A stretch of DNA of 64,000 nucleotides from Parapedobacter deserti (GCF_042646065.1 NZ_JBHRTA010000030.1:421526-485525), one strand, 5' to 3'. Shown: positions 1 through 9,185, counted from the first letter of the stretch. Translations and numbers: made by a program. The notes: generated from the letters alone by a model not told the origin.

Positions 1-1074
1 AATTAAAAAGTTGCGCTGTACTTCATCTCCGCCGATATAGCCATTTAGGGCTTTCCGGGGAATATTGCTTTCAGTAACAATAAACGCTTTTTTTGGATGG
101 GTTTTTCCGTCATAAGCATAGTGATCAAGCACGGCCTGAAAGTCATTCTTATGGTTCACTACCGATGCTGCTGCTGCATCCGAATTATGGTTGCTGCCCA
201 AGTAATACATCGGATATACATGGTAACTTAAGCAATCGAACCACTCGCCCCCTTTTTTGGGGTAGTCGGCATTAACACCTCCTCCACTTGGGTTGTCGGT
301 ATTGCGCAATATCGCATCTAGAAAGCTGGGATAGCCCAAGCCGCCCACGCAGACCATACCATCTTCATCCAGGTGCTTAACGATCTCGTAGGTAATTCTG
401 AGCATCCGCACATAAGATTGGATCGGTGCGGCAAAGTTAGGCAAGTCGCAAGGGTCAGGGTCTGATTGAGTCCAGGATTGTGTAGCCCGCCAGTTGTGAG
501 TATAGTCCGGTTCGTTCCAAACCTCCCAATACTTTACATAGGGGCCATAAGTCTTTACTACATGATAGACATAGTTGGCATAGTAGTTATCGGTATTCAC
601 TTTGCCGGGTGAAGACCATATTGGTTCATACAGGTTGGCAAACGTTTTCGATTGGATACTATTACAGTACCTTGTCTGTTCCCTGTGTGCATCAGCGGGA
701 CCGTTGAGGAAGATTGTATGCTTTTCGCCGCCCAGTCGTTGGTAAGTTTTAAATGCACCCAGTCGGATGTCGTAACCCCACTTTTGCACAAAATGATCAT
801 ACATTGCTGGGCGCAAGCTGTTCACCCCAGCGCCGGCAATATCTTTTTCCCGATTGCCAATCAGCAATTCAGCCAGCTGCTGATCGGACCACCCCGAATA
901 GTACCCCATATTGGAGCCGTACAGGAATGGCTCACCCAAATCTGAAGGCGGGCCATGCAGGCCGCCTGTCTGGTCTATACCGGCTTTATCTTTTGTGCAC
1001 GCACCGAAAAATAATAAAAGAAACAATAAAAAAAGTGGATTAATTCCACGAAACTTGTTCAATTGATTGATCAT
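1..1074 (-). CDS. Clan GH-A glycoside hydrolase-like lipoprotein (C-terminus beyond window)
   Basis: Open reading frame of 358 codons that runs in frame off the left edge, so the C-terminus is missing. The start ATG at 1074 is followed by a hydrophobic stretch and the lipobox FFGAC (Cys26), so an envelope lipoprotein is expected. The segment WEVWNEPD places a Glu at about residue 188 in the Asn-Glu-Pro context of the acid/base of clan GH-A TIM-barrel glycosidases, and VTESN puts a second Glu at about 335 where the nucleophile is expected. Spacing of the two Glu residues fits the clan (GH39, GH5 and GH30 are possible families; I cannot choose). Substrate unknown. It is transcribed away from the rest of the window; no convincing promoter was recognised. 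Confidence 0.8.
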   Translation of the reverse strand, partial: MINQLNKFRGINPLFLLFLLLFFGACTKDKAGIDQTGGLHGPPSDLGEPFLYGSNMGYYSGWSDQQLAELLIGNREKDIAGAGVNSLRPAMYDHFVQKWGYDIRLGAFKTYQRLGGEKHTIFLNGPADAHREQTRYCNSIQSKTFANLYEPIWSSPGKVNTDNYYANYVYHVVKTYGPYVKYWEVWNEPDYTHNWRATQSWTQSDPDPCDLPNFAAPIQSYVRMLRITYEIVKHLDEDGMVCVGGLGYPSFLDAILRNTDNPSGGGVNADYPKKGGEWFDCLSYHVYPMYYLGSNHNSDAAAASVVNHKNDFQAVLDHYAYDGKTHPKKAFIVTESNIPRKALNGYIGGDEVQRNFLI

Positions 1075-1259
1075 CGATTTTAAGTAAATTTCGTTTTCCA
1101 GGGCGACGTCAAGCGGCGGGCCTTTGCAAATAAGTAGAATTACAGACCAATTAGCGCACAAAATATGTACCAAAATCGTTACTTTCGGGCAAAAGCAATG
1201 ATTATTATGCTGATGATGCAGAAAGGGAACCAGAGGGAAGGAAAAAAACAAAAAAATAT

Positions 1260-1290
1260 TTTGCAGGGTGTATAAATTACACTATCTTTG
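1260..1290 (+). promoter_or_regulatory. Consensus Bacteroidetes promoter for small RNA copy 1
   Basis: TTTG at 1260-1263, a 19-nt spacer, and TATCTTTG at 1283-1290 exactly fit the Bacteroidetes sigma-A pattern TTTG-N19-TAnnTTTG. Initiation would fall about 1295-1297, at the beginning of the repeated RNA element. Confidence 0.75.
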
Positions 1291-1295
1291 TGTCA

Positions 1296-1363
1296 TCATA
1301 ATTTAGGTTTATAATTGGTTAGTAAAGGTTTCCATTCTCCCCGTTTGGAAACCTTTCTTTTTT
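1296..1363 (+). ncRNA. Candidate small RNA, copy 1 (conserved head plus terminator hairpin)
   Basis: The 28 nt at 1296-1323 are identical to 30542-30569. They are followed by a hairpin: stem 1324-1333 pairs perfectly (10 bp) with 1347-1356 around the 13-nt loop ATTCTCCCCGTTT, and a T-rich run follows to 1363, the form of an intrinsic terminator. The second copy has the same loop but a different, still paired, stem sequence, which supports RNA structure. A consensus promoter ends 6 nt upstream, so a transcript of roughly 65-68 nt is predicted. The pirin start codon lies 90 nt downstream, so an attenuator-type leader for pirin is an alternative. I do not recognise the family. Confidence 0.6.
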
Positions 1364-1452
1364 ATAAACCAATACCATGTGACCTGTTGGGGAACCGTTA
1401 TTCCGTTCCCAAAAAAATACCTATATTTCCTGTCAGAAAAAGAATATACACT

Positions 1453-2367
1453 ATGCTTGATTTAGTTATCGAATCCCGAGCCGCTGCGATCAGTGCCGAA
1501 ATGAAGGTAAAGCGAATCCTACCGTTTCGGTTACGCAGGATGATAGGTCCTTTTATCTTTATGGATCATGCCGGCCCTATCCAAAATCAATTTGGGAATC
1601 CTTCCGATCTGGATGTATTGCCGCATCCCCATATCGGCCTTTCAACGGTCAGCTACTTATTTGGCGGTGAGGTGACGCATCGGGACAGTTTGGGAGTTCA
1701 GCAAATTATCCGTCCGGGCGAAGTAAACTGGATGACAGCCGGTAGCGGAATAGCGCATTCGGAGCGTTTCGAAAGCCCGTCCGCGTTAGCCGGTGGGCTG
1801 GAAATGATACAAACCTGGGTGGCCCTTCCCGAAAAGGACGAAGAAGCTGCACCTTCATTTTTCAACTACAAACCTAAGCAATTGCCGGTTTTCACTGATA
1901 AAGGTCTTTGGATGCGCCTCATCGCTGGCGATGCATATGGCTTGAGCAGCGACGTAACAACTCATTCGCCGTTGTTCTACCTGCATGTTGTACTGCAGAA
2001 AGGTACACATTTTGCCCTTCCGAAAGAACATTCGGAACGAGGATTCTATATTGTCAAAGGGGCCGTTGAAATTTCAGGAACTACCTATGATGATGGCAAA
2101 ATGCTTGTATTCGCAAAGGGGGTAGATCCGCGCATCGTCGCTAAGGAAGAAACGACATTGATGCTCTTGGGGGGTGAGCCCCTGGGTGAACGCTTTATTT
2201 GGTGGAACTTTGTCTCCTCCCGGAAGGAACGCATTGAACAGGCCAAAGAAGATTGGAAGCAAGGCAGGTTCATCCTGCCCCCCAACGACAGCGAGGTCTT
2301 CATTCCGCTGCCCGAAGACAGGTCAAGACCGGCGGGTACGCCACCCAACCCTGAGCCGCTTTCGTAA
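1453..2367 (+). CDS. Pirin family bicupin protein
   Basis: Encodes 304 aa, normal for pirins. Pirins are cytoplasmic bicupins; some act as metal-dependent quercetinases, others as regulatory partners, and the role here is unknown. The N-terminal cupin shows the metal-site pattern HPHIG, then a downstream His in VTHRD and SGIAHSE, which carries the His and Glu ligands. The second cupin follows (HFALPKEHSERG). I chose ATG 1453 because the frame further upstream runs through the terminator hairpin and does not resemble pirin. It follows the candidate small RNA and precedes a flavin oxidoreductase gene with its own promoter-like element. Confidence 0.85.
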   Translation: MLDLVIESRAAAISAEMKVKRILPFRLRRMIGPFIFMDHAGPIQNQFGNPSDLDVLPHPHIGLSTVSYLFGGEVTHRDSLGVQQIIRPGEVNWMTAGSGIAHSERFESPSALAGGLEMIQTWVALPEKDEEAAPSFFNYKPKQLPVFTDKGLWMRLIAGDAYGLSSDVTTHSPLFYLHVVLQKGTHFALPKEHSERGFYIVKGAVEISGTTYDDGKMLVFAKGVDPRIVAKEETTLMLLGGEPLGERFIWWNFVSSRKERIEQAKEDWKQGRFILPPNDSEVFIPLPEDRSRPAGTPPNPEPLS

Positions 2368-2487
2368 AAGCTATTTTCGGCCTGCGAACTGAAAGATTTC
2401 TGCCGCTGCATTTTATACGCGTTGCTCAGGGCCGCCAGGCCACTGCCGGCCGGATTTCCCAAATACCTGAACGGAAAAAAAAATCGC

Positions 2488-2495
2488 TACCTTTG
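2488..2495 (+). promoter_or_regulatory. -7-like element before the luciferase-like gene
   Basis: TACCTTTG matches TAnnTTTG and lies 11 nt before the ATG at 2507, so the 5' leader would be very short. No good TTTG is found at the expected -33 position. Confidence 0.4.
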
Positions 2496-2506
2496 TTAAG
2501 CGATTT

Positions 2507-3529
2507 ATGAAAAAAATAGGCTTTTTATCATTTGGACATTGGTCCAATCATCCGAACTATAAAACCCGTACAGCAAGTGACACGTTGTTGCAGTCCATTG
2601 ATTTGGCTATTGCCGCCGAAGAAATCGGTTTAGACGGCGCATATTTCCGTGTACATCATTTTGCAGCTCAATTGGCGTCGCCATTTCCGCTACTGTCGGC
2701 CATCGGAGCCAAAACAAGCAAAATAGAAATTGGCACCGGTGTAATTGATATGCGTTATGAAAATCCGCTGTATATGGTGGAGGATGCCGGAGCTGCTGAT
2801 CTAATCTCCGCGGGGCGGTTGCAGTTAGGTATTAGCCGAGGTTCGCCGGAGCAGGTTATCGATGGTTGGCGTTACTTTGGTTATGAGCCGGCTGAAGGAG
2901 AAACTGATGCAGACATGGGGCGCCGGAAAGCATTGGAATTCCTGGAGAGGCTAAAAGGTGTGGGATTCGCCCAGCCAAACCCATACCCGATGTTTCCGAA
3001 TCCACCGGGGCTGTTGCGTCTGGAACCACATTCGGAAGGGTTGCGCGAACGTATTTGGTGGGGCGCTGCTTCTAATGCTACTGCCGTTTGGGCGGCCGAA
3101 AACGGAATGAACCTACAGAGTTCCACCCTAAAATACGACGAAGGCGGCAAGCCTTTCCATATACAGCAGGCAGAACAGATCCGGTTGTACAAGGAAGCGT
3201 GGAAAAAAGCGGGACATCAGCGCGAACCAAGGGTTTCGGTGAGTCGGTCAATTTTTGCATTGGTAAACGATCAGGACAAGTATTACTTCGGTCAGGAAGC
3301 GGGCCGGGTCGATAAAATTGGATTTATTGAGCAAGACAAACGTGCCATTTTCGGGCGTAGTTATGTTGCCACACCGGACCGACTCATCAACGAATTGGCT
3401 CAGGACGAAGCCATTCAGGAAGCGGATACACTTCTTTTGACGATACCCAATACGCTTGGAGTTGATTACAATGTACACGTGCTTTCTTCCATTCTGGAGC
3501 ATGTTGCACCCGGGCTAGGTTGGCGTTAA
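2507..3529 (+). CDS. LLM-class flavin-dependent oxidoreductase (luciferase-like)
   Basis: 340 aa, a typical length for single-domain bacterial luciferase-like monooxygenases, which use reduced FMN (or F420 in some groups) in a TIM barrel. Supporting segments are the N-terminal FLSFGHW strand, the AIAAEEIGLDGAYFRVHHF helix-strand, the IEIGTGV strand and the GRLQLGISRG segment typical of the FMN-binding barrel. No signal peptide, so cytoplasmic. Substrate cannot be predicted. It stands alone between pirin and a convergent hydrolase. Confidence 0.85.
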   Translation: MKKIGFLSFGHWSNHPNYKTRTASDTLLQSIDLAIAAEEIGLDGAYFRVHHFAAQLASPFPLLSAIGAKTSKIEIGTGVIDMRYENPLYMVEDAGAADLISAGRLQLGISRGSPEQVIDGWRYFGYEPAEGETDADMGRRKALEFLERLKGVGFAQPNPYPMFPNPPGLLRLEPHSEGLRERIWWGAASNATAVWAAENGMNLQSSTLKYDEGGKPFHIQQAEQIRLYKEAWKKAGHQREPRVSVSRSIFALVNDQDKYYFGQEAGRVDKIGFIEQDKRAIFGRSYVATPDRLINELAQDEAIQEADTLLLTIPNTLGVDYNVHVLSSILEHVAPGLGWR

Positions 3530-3682
3530 ATTTAGTATGGCTCGCGTCCATGCCTCACGGTTCGACGCGGCCAGACCAAGAATCGTAAATGTGGGCATCA
3601 GTGTAAGTTCAATTCAGGCGATATACTATGCTAGCCAAACAAGTCTGAACACTAGCTCCTCCAGAGAAACTTCATAGCCCAT

Positions 3683-4591
3683 TCACTGCTGCATCATCCG
3701 CAGAAACTTATCTGCCAAGATGCCATCCAGAAACGGGGTGATGTGCTGCATCAGCATCTCCGTTTCCATTCCCAACCCCACATGGGTGCGGCCCGGTAGG
3801 ATGAGCATCTGCGATGGCGGCAACCCATCCGTGTCGCCGGACCGGCCGATGTCGGCGGCTTCCATGAATGCCATTTTCTGCTCGTTGCTTACACCGTCGT
3901 TGTCTCCCATGAGGTAGAGAATAGGGGTTTGAATGGCTTTGATATTATCGTAGCCCACGTCAAAGGGTTTAAGTTCAAAAGCAAGTTGTTTGGTTATAAA
4001 TTTCGTCCAATCGGCTGGATTGGGTGCGATGCTGTCATACAAGGCTTTAATAGGCGTCTGATCCAAAAAGTCCGGTTTAAATTCGCGGATGTTGTCCCAT
4101 ACCGACGGATGCCACCCCTGATGATGGTGCGCCGTGGACATGATGATGGCCTTATTTACCAAGTCCGGATTATCCACTATTAATTGCAGCGCCACTGTAC
4201 CGCCAAAACTATAGCCGAATACATCCACCTGATCAAATTTGAGGTATCGGATGGCTTCGGCCACGTCTTTGGCATGCAGCGCATAGGTCATATCTCGATC
4301 CGTCAACGGTGTATGCCCATGGCCATCCAATTCCACGGCAATAACCTTCCGATTTTTAGCCAATGCGGGTATGAGTTCGCCCCAAGTAAATGCAATTGGC
4401 CAAAACGAACCATGCAGCAGCAGCACGGGATCTCCCTCGCCATAGATTTCGTAATACATGTCAATGCCCGTTAGTTTGGCGTAGCCTTTTTCTTTCGGTT
4501 CCAATGGCGCGTCCTGTTGCGCGCTTGCTAACATCGGCCCCAATAGCGCCAATGTAAGTAGCCAGCTTTTAGCGACGTGTGGTGTTTTCAT
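3683..4591 (-). CDS. Exported alpha/beta hydrolase
   Basis: 302 aa with a signal peptide ending near ALA-SAQQ (about residue 25), so periplasmic or exported. The alpha/beta-hydrolase features are an oxyanion-loop LLHGS, a nucleophile elbow FGYSFGG (Ser about 128), an acidic residue in LMGDNDG and a C-terminal His in GRTHVG, giving a complete Ser-Asp-His triad. The substrate is unknown; esterase or lactonase-type activity is plausible. It is convergent with the luciferase-like gene and divergent from dnaE2. Confidence 0.85.
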   Translation of the reverse strand: MKTPHVAKSWLLTLALLGPMLASAQQDAPLEPKEKGYAKLTGIDMYYEIYGEGDPVLLLHGSFWPIAFTWGELIPALAKNRKVIAVELDGHGHTPLTDRDMTYALHAKDVAEAIRYLKFDQVDVFGYSFGGTVALQLIVDNPDLVNKAIIMSTAHHHQGWHPSVWDNIREFKPDFLDQTPIKALYDSIAPNPADWTKFITKQLAFELKPFDVGYDNIKAIQTPILYLMGDNDGVSNEQKMAFMEAADIGRSGDTDGLPPSQMLILPGRTHVGLGMETEMLMQHITPFLDGILADKFLRMMQQ

Positions 4592-4761
4592 CCTTCCTTC
4601 GTTTAGTAATTAATGTAACAATACAAAAATATCGGGTTCAGCTAGACCGAACGCCATGTGATAATGACATTGTTGCGGGGTATTTGCGACAGTGCGGATG
4701 AATGACAGTAAAATTATACGTATAACCCAAAGAAAATTGTTGCTTATCACAGTATATTAGG

Positions 4762-4792
4762 TGTGCTAATAAAATTAGTATTCTTATCTTTG
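4762..4792 (+). promoter_or_regulatory. dnaE2 promoter with an internal inverted repeat
   Basis: TATCTTTG at 4785-4792 matches the -7 consensus; TGTG at 4762-4765 is a one-mismatch -33 with a 19-nt spacer. Inside the spacer lies CTAAT-AAA-ATTAG (4766-4778), a perfect 5-bp inverted repeat positioned where a repressor would block RNA polymerase. Because DnaE2 genes are normally SOS-controlled, this is a candidate damage-responsive operator; this role is inferred. Confidence 0.45.
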
Positions 4793-4816
4793 TCGTTATA
4801 AAGAGATGGAGGGCAT

Positions 4817-7800
4817 ATGAGCTATGTGGAGTTACAGGTTACAACCAATTTTAGCTTCCTTCGCGGGGCTTCCCATCCGGAGGAACTGGTGGAGCGGGCT
4901 GCCTGGCTGGGTTACGAAGCCATCGCTATCACCGACCGAAACAGCTTTGCAGGAATCGTACGGGCACATATCGCGGCAAAGAAGCACAATATCCGCCTCA
5001 TCCCTGCCTGCCGCGTGGACTTGCTCGACGGCCCAAGTCTGTTGGCTTATCCCACCGACAGGGAAGCCTATGGTCGGCTTTCCACGCTGCTCACCACCGG
5101 CAACCGCCGGGCGGAGAAAGGGCAATGCCACCTATACAAGGCTGATGTCTATGCGCATAGCAAGGGTATCGAATTTATTGCCGTACCACCCGGTAAACTA
5201 ACGGCAAAATTTGAGCTGGATCCTGATTACATCAAGCACATCACCGAGTACCGGGGGGTGTTGGGCAGCCATCTCTGTCTCGGTGCCGTGCGTACATACA
5301 CGGACGACGGTGCCAAGAAGCTTTTCCGTATCCATCAACTCTGCCAACGGTTGGATATGCCGATGGTTGCGCTAAACGATGTACATTACCACATCCCACA
5401 GCGCCGTGAACTGCAGGATGTGCTCACCTGCATCCGTGAGAAGTGCACCATCCACACGGCAGGCTATCGCCTGCATCCCAACGCGGAGCGGTACCTCAAA
5501 CCGCCTGATGAGATGAACCGGCTGTTCAGGCAGTATCCCGAAGCCATCCGAAATGCGGGCGCAGTCGCCGATGCCTGCCGCTTCTCGCTAGACCAACTGC
5601 GGTATGTTTATCCAGAGGAGCTAGCCCCGGAAGGCCGCACCCCGCAACAAGAGCTTGCGCGTCTTACCTGGGCGGGCGCAAAAGAGCGGTTTGGTGATGA
5701 TATTCCTAAGAAAATCAAAGAAACCATCGAGCACGAGCTGGAGTTCATTCAGAAGAAAAATTATGCTTCTTATTTCCTTACCGTGCATGACTATGTGCGC
5801 TTCGCGCGTGAGCGCAATATTCTGTGTCAGGGCAGGGGCTCGGCAGCCAACTCCACGGTGTGCTATTGCTTAGGCATCACCTCGGTTGATCCCGCCAAGT
5901 TCCGGCTGCTGTTCGCCCGGTTCATGTCCGATGCACGTGATGAACCGCCTGACATTGACGTCGATTTCGAGCACGAAAGGAGGGAGGAGGTTATCCAGTA
6001 TATCTACGAGAAATATACTCGGGATAGGGCCGCCATTGTGGCCACGGTTACCCATGTACATGCCAAGGGAGCCGTTCGCGATGTGGGCAAAGCGATGGGG
6101 CTTTCGCTTGACGCTGTGGGGCGGCTGGCGGGCACTGTCAGCAGCCATTGGGATGAAAACCTCGATGAGCATCTGCTTGCCGAGCAGGGGTTCAATCCCG
6201 GCGAGCCGCACCTGCGCAGGGTATTAGAGCTAACCTACCAGTACATAGGCTTTCCACGCCAGCTGGGCCAGCACACGGGTGGCTTCGTCATCACCCAGGG
6301 CAACCTGCATGAGCTGTGCCCTATCATCAAGGCCCGGATGGAAGACCGCACCAATCTGGAGTGGAACAAAGACGACCTCGAGGCACTGGGATTCCTGAAG
6401 GTGGATGTGCTTGGCCTCGGCATGCTCACTTGCATTCGCAAGGCGTTTGATCTGGCAAAAACCCATTACGGCCTCGACCTTACGCTGGCCAATATCCCGC
6501 AGGACGACCCGAAAGTTTACGAAATGATCAGCCATGCCGATACACTCGGTGTGTTTCAGATCGAAAGCCGGGCGCAGATGTCCATGCTGCCTCGTCTGCG
6601 GCCCAAAGAATTCTACGACTTGGTCATCGAGGTCGCTATCGTACGGCCAGGCCCGATTCAGGGCGATATGGTGCATCCCTACCTGCGCCGGCGCAACGGC
6701 GAGGAGCCCGTGGAATACCCCTCGGAGGAAATCCGGGAAATTCTCCAAAAAACACTGGGTGTGCCGCTGTTCCAGGAACAGGCCATGGAAATCGCCATGG
6801 TGGCGGCCGACTTCACCGCGGCCGACGCAGACGAGCTCCGGCGCAGCATGGCCACCTTTAAGGCCAAGGGCCAGGTATCTGCCTTCCACGAGAAAATGGT
6901 AGCAGGGATGATGAAAAAGGGCTATACCGAGGAGTTTGCCAACCGCGTTTTCCGGCAGCTGGAAGGATTCGGCAGCTACGGTTTCCCCGAGAGCCACGCA
7001 GCCTCCTTTGCCCTGCTGGTCTATGTGTCTTCGTGGCTCAAGTGCTATTATCCCGATATCTTTGCCGCCTCTCTGCTCAACAGCCAGCCCATGGGATTCT
7101 ATCAGCCTGCTCAGATCGTCATCGATGCCCGCAACCATGGTGTAACGGTTCTGCCGGTAGATGTAAACCATTCGATGTGGGACCACACGCTGGAGGGCGA
7201 ATTCGGCAAAGGCTACCATGCGCTTCGCCTTGGCCTGCGGCAGATCAAGGGCCTTCGCGAGGCAGATATGGATGCGCTGCTCGCCGGCCGGGGTGGTGGT
7301 TATTCTGCCGTCAGCGCATTGGCCGATGCGGGCGTACCGCTGGCAGCTATGGAACGCTTGGCCGATGCGGATGCGTTCCGCTCCACGGGGCTTGACCGCA
7401 GGCATGCTCTTTGGGAAATCTCGGCGCTGGCCGGCCGGCCCGTCGCCCTGTTCAAAGGCCAGCCATCGGAATGCACGACCGAGGGGCAAATCGAGCTGCC
7501 GCTGATGACACAGGGCGAGCATGTCGTGCACGACTACGCCAGCACCTCGCTTTCCATCAAGGCGCATCCGGTCAGTTTCGTGCGTGAAAAGCTGGATCTG
7601 CTGCACGTTACACCCACAGGCAAGCTCTCGGCTCTTCCGGACGGGATATTCGTCAAGGTGTGCGGCATGGTCACCGTGCGGCAGCGGCCCGGTACCGCCA
7701 AGGGTGTGCTGTTTGTGACGATAGAGGACGAGACGGGATTTGCCAACCTCGTGGTGTGGGGTGCCACGTTCGAGAGGTACCGCCGCGAAATCCTGCAGTC

Positions 7801-7960
7801 GAGGCTGCTCCTGGTCTCAGGCAAGCTGCAGGTCGAGGGCAAAGTTATTCATGTCATTGTACAGCACTGCACCAACCTGAACAGCTGGCTGCGCGGGCTA
7901 GCCAAACCTGAAGGAATGGACTCATCAACGGTATTCCACAAAGGCAGAAATTTCCAATAG
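4817..7960 (+). CDS. dnaE2: Error-prone DNA polymerase III alpha subunit DnaE2 (ImuC)
   Basis: 1047 aa, the length of DnaE2 rather than DnaE1 (about 1150-1200 aa). It begins directly with a PHP domain (TTNFSFLRGASHPEEL, ITDRNSFAG) and carries the family-C polymerase active-site motif PDIDVDF at residues 378-384, then the helix-hairpin-helix region and a C-terminal OB fold (about 960-1030, VKVCGMVTVRQRPGTAKGV). Family knowledge: DnaE2/ImuC performs translesion synthesis with ImuB in the SOS mutasome. Neither imuA nor imuB is adjacent here, which is unusual. Codons are visibly more GC-rich than in neighbouring genes, especially after about 6.5 kb. Confidence 0.95.
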   Translation: MSYVELQVTTNFSFLRGASHPEELVERAAWLGYEAIAITDRNSFAGIVRAHIAAKKHNIRLIPACRVDLLDGPSLLAYPTDREAYGRLSTLLTTGNRRAEKGQCHLYKADVYAHSKGIEFIAVPPGKLTAKFELDPDYIKHITEYRGVLGSHLCLGAVRTYTDDGAKKLFRIHQLCQRLDMPMVALNDVHYHIPQRRELQDVLTCIREKCTIHTAGYRLHPNAERYLKPPDEMNRLFRQYPEAIRNAGAVADACRFSLDQLRYVYPEELAPEGRTPQQELARLTWAGAKERFGDDIPKKIKETIEHELEFIQKKNYASYFLTVHDYVRFARERNILCQGRGSAANSTVCYCLGITSVDPAKFRLLFARFMSDARDEPPDIDVDFEHERREEVIQYIYEKYTRDRAAIVATVTHVHAKGAVRDVGKAMGLSLDAVGRLAGTVSSHWDENLDEHLLAEQGFNPGEPHLRRVLELTYQYIGFPRQLGQHTGGFVITQGNLHELCPIIKARMEDRTNLEWNKDDLEALGFLKVDVLGLGMLTCIRKAFDLAKTHYGLDLTLANIPQDDPKVYEMISHADTLGVFQIESRAQMSMLPRLRPKEFYDLVIEVAIVRPGPIQGDMVHPYLRRRNGEEPVEYPSEEIREILQKTLGVPLFQEQAMEIAMVAADFTAADADELRRSMATFKAKGQVSAFHEKMVAGMMKKGYTEEFANRVFRQLEGFGSYGFPESHAASFALLVYVSSWLKCYYPDIFAASLLNSQPMGFYQPAQIVIDARNHGVTVLPVDVNHSMWDHTLEGEFGKGYHALRLGLRQIKGLREADMDALLAGRGGGYSAVSALADAGVPLAAMERLADADAFRSTGLDRRHALWEISALAGRPVALFKGQPSECTTEGQIELPLMTQGEHVVHDYASTSLSIKAHPVSFVREKLDLLHVTPTGKLSALPDGIFVKVCGMVTVRQRPGTAKGVLFVTIEDETGFANLVVWGATFERYRREILQSRLLLVSGKLQVEGKVIHVIVQHCTNLNSWLRGLAKPEGMDSSTVFHKGRNFQ

Positions 7961-7995
7961 AAATTTCCAATGATAAGTTAGCGAGATTCCTTCAG

Positions 7996-8020
7996 CAGCC
8001 TTCATACAAGGAGGCTGATT
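7996..8020. terminator. Hairpin between convergent dnaE2 and phosphodiesterase genes
   Basis: CAGCCTTC (7996-8003) pairs with 8010-8017 (one G-U pair) around a 6-nt loop. It lies in the 70-nt gap between two convergent genes, so it may end both transcripts. The T tract is weak on either side. Confidence 0.4.
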
Positions 8021-8030
8021 CTTCCATGCG

Positions 8031-9185
8031 TCACTTCAAAGCAAGCGTCACTATCGGATGCTCATCACTCCGGATATAGGCAGAAACGAGCTCGTACTGA
8101 AGGTTTGACTGTCCATCCTTAGCCGTTATGATTTGGGAAGAAGAAGGGTATAGCACGATCTTCTTTGTGCCGTTTCCCGACCGCAACACCAACTCAAAAT
8201 ACAAGTCGCTGTTGTTTGTCACTTCGTAGTAGTTCGTCCGCGTTTCATTTCCATTGGCATCCTTGCTTTTCTTGCTGTGGTATGAAGGCCCGACCTCAAC
8301 GCAAGCATTAAACAATCTTTTAATGTGTTCCTCCTTACCGGCAAGGTATTTACTGGCCCATGCAACCGTACGGCCTGCTTCAAGCGCCTCACGGATCGAT
8401 TCGGCAGAGCGTTCTTTCGCCAGTATAAGGGTCATGGTGCGGTGTACATAGTCAGTAGCCAGGTCATAATCATGGGCCACCAAGTTATGGATGTCCGAAT
8501 TGGCCATGACCGTCAGCCCTTTATCCATCGCCCAATCAAGTGCTTTTTTATGAAACCCCAATCCGTTGAACACTTCTATTCCGCCCAGTACCTTCTCCTT
8601 CTGTAGTTGATCTACAAAATCTATCCATTCATAAGACCCTTCGATGGTCGTTGCCTTCCAACCCGGATGGTTCCAAAAAAGGAAAGCGTCCTGCTGTACA
8701 GCTTTTTCAATCGCCGCCTTATCTTTGCTGGGATCGTTGTCTGCAATGTAGCCGGAAGCATCACCGATGAATAGGGCATTGAAGTGCCCAGGAGGCGTCT
8801 GTCTGGTTATCTCCGTTCCTCTGATCAGGATAATGTTATTTTCAGCCGCTTGATTTTCGGCCAGATCGTAAGACCGTGTGTTATCTACCTTTACATCCGC
8901 TTTGTATGGCGTATATTCCACGTGCTCCGTATAAGCAATGGCATCCAGCCCTTCATTCCACGCTTCCTGTACCCGTACATTAGGCCATACATGACCATCC
9001 GAAAAGACAGTATGCATGTGAAAATCGGCTTTGAGTACTTGATATCCGTCCACATTCGGAATCCGGATGATTTCCCTTTTCTTGGGTTTGGCGAATTCGC
9101 TCATGCGGAACACCTCACCATTTTGAGCGGTGGTCACTGATGCCGCCGTGAGCAAGAACGTTAGTAAGCTAAGATACTTTTTCAT
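8031..9185 (-). CDS. Exported PHP-domain phosphodiesterase (Sb-PDE-like)
   Basis: 384 aa from the ATG at 9185; the frame extends 8 codons upstream but the signal peptide (MKKYLSLLTFLLTA, cleavage near TTAQ) begins here. PHP metal-binding motifs are clear: HMHTVFSDG, YTEHVEYTP, FWNHPGW and NSDIHN. Proteins of this layout are annotated as Sb-PDE-family phosphodiesterases after the Sphingobium haloalkyl-phosphate diesterase; that substrate should not be assumed. A beta-rich C-terminal region (about 285-384) follows the PHP domain. It is convergent with dnaE2 and followed upstream by a 300-nt non-coding gap. Confidence 0.85.
   Translation of the reverse strand: MKKYLSLLTFLLTAASVTTAQNGEVFRMSEFAKPKKREIIRIPNVDGYQVLKADFHMHTVFSDGHVWPNVRVQEAWNEGLDAIAYTEHVEYTPYKADVKVDNTRSYDLAENQAAENNIILIRGTEITRQTPPGHFNALFIGDASGYIADNDPSKDKAAIEKAVQQDAFLFWNHPGWKATTIEGSYEWIDFVDQLQKEKVLGGIEVFNGLGFHKKALDWAMDKGLTVMANSDIHNLVAHDYDLATDYVHRTMTLILAKERSAESIREALEAGRTVAWASKYLAGKEEHIKRLFNACVEVGPSYHSKKSKDANGNETRTNYYEVTNNSDLYFELVLRSGNGTKKIVLYPSSSQIITAKDGQSNLQYELVSAYIRSDEHPIVTLALK

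Noticed and set aside
6230..7606. 458-codon open frame antisense to dnaE2
   Set aside because: A shadow caused by the GC-rich codon bias of dnaE2; no domain or start signal on the minus strand.
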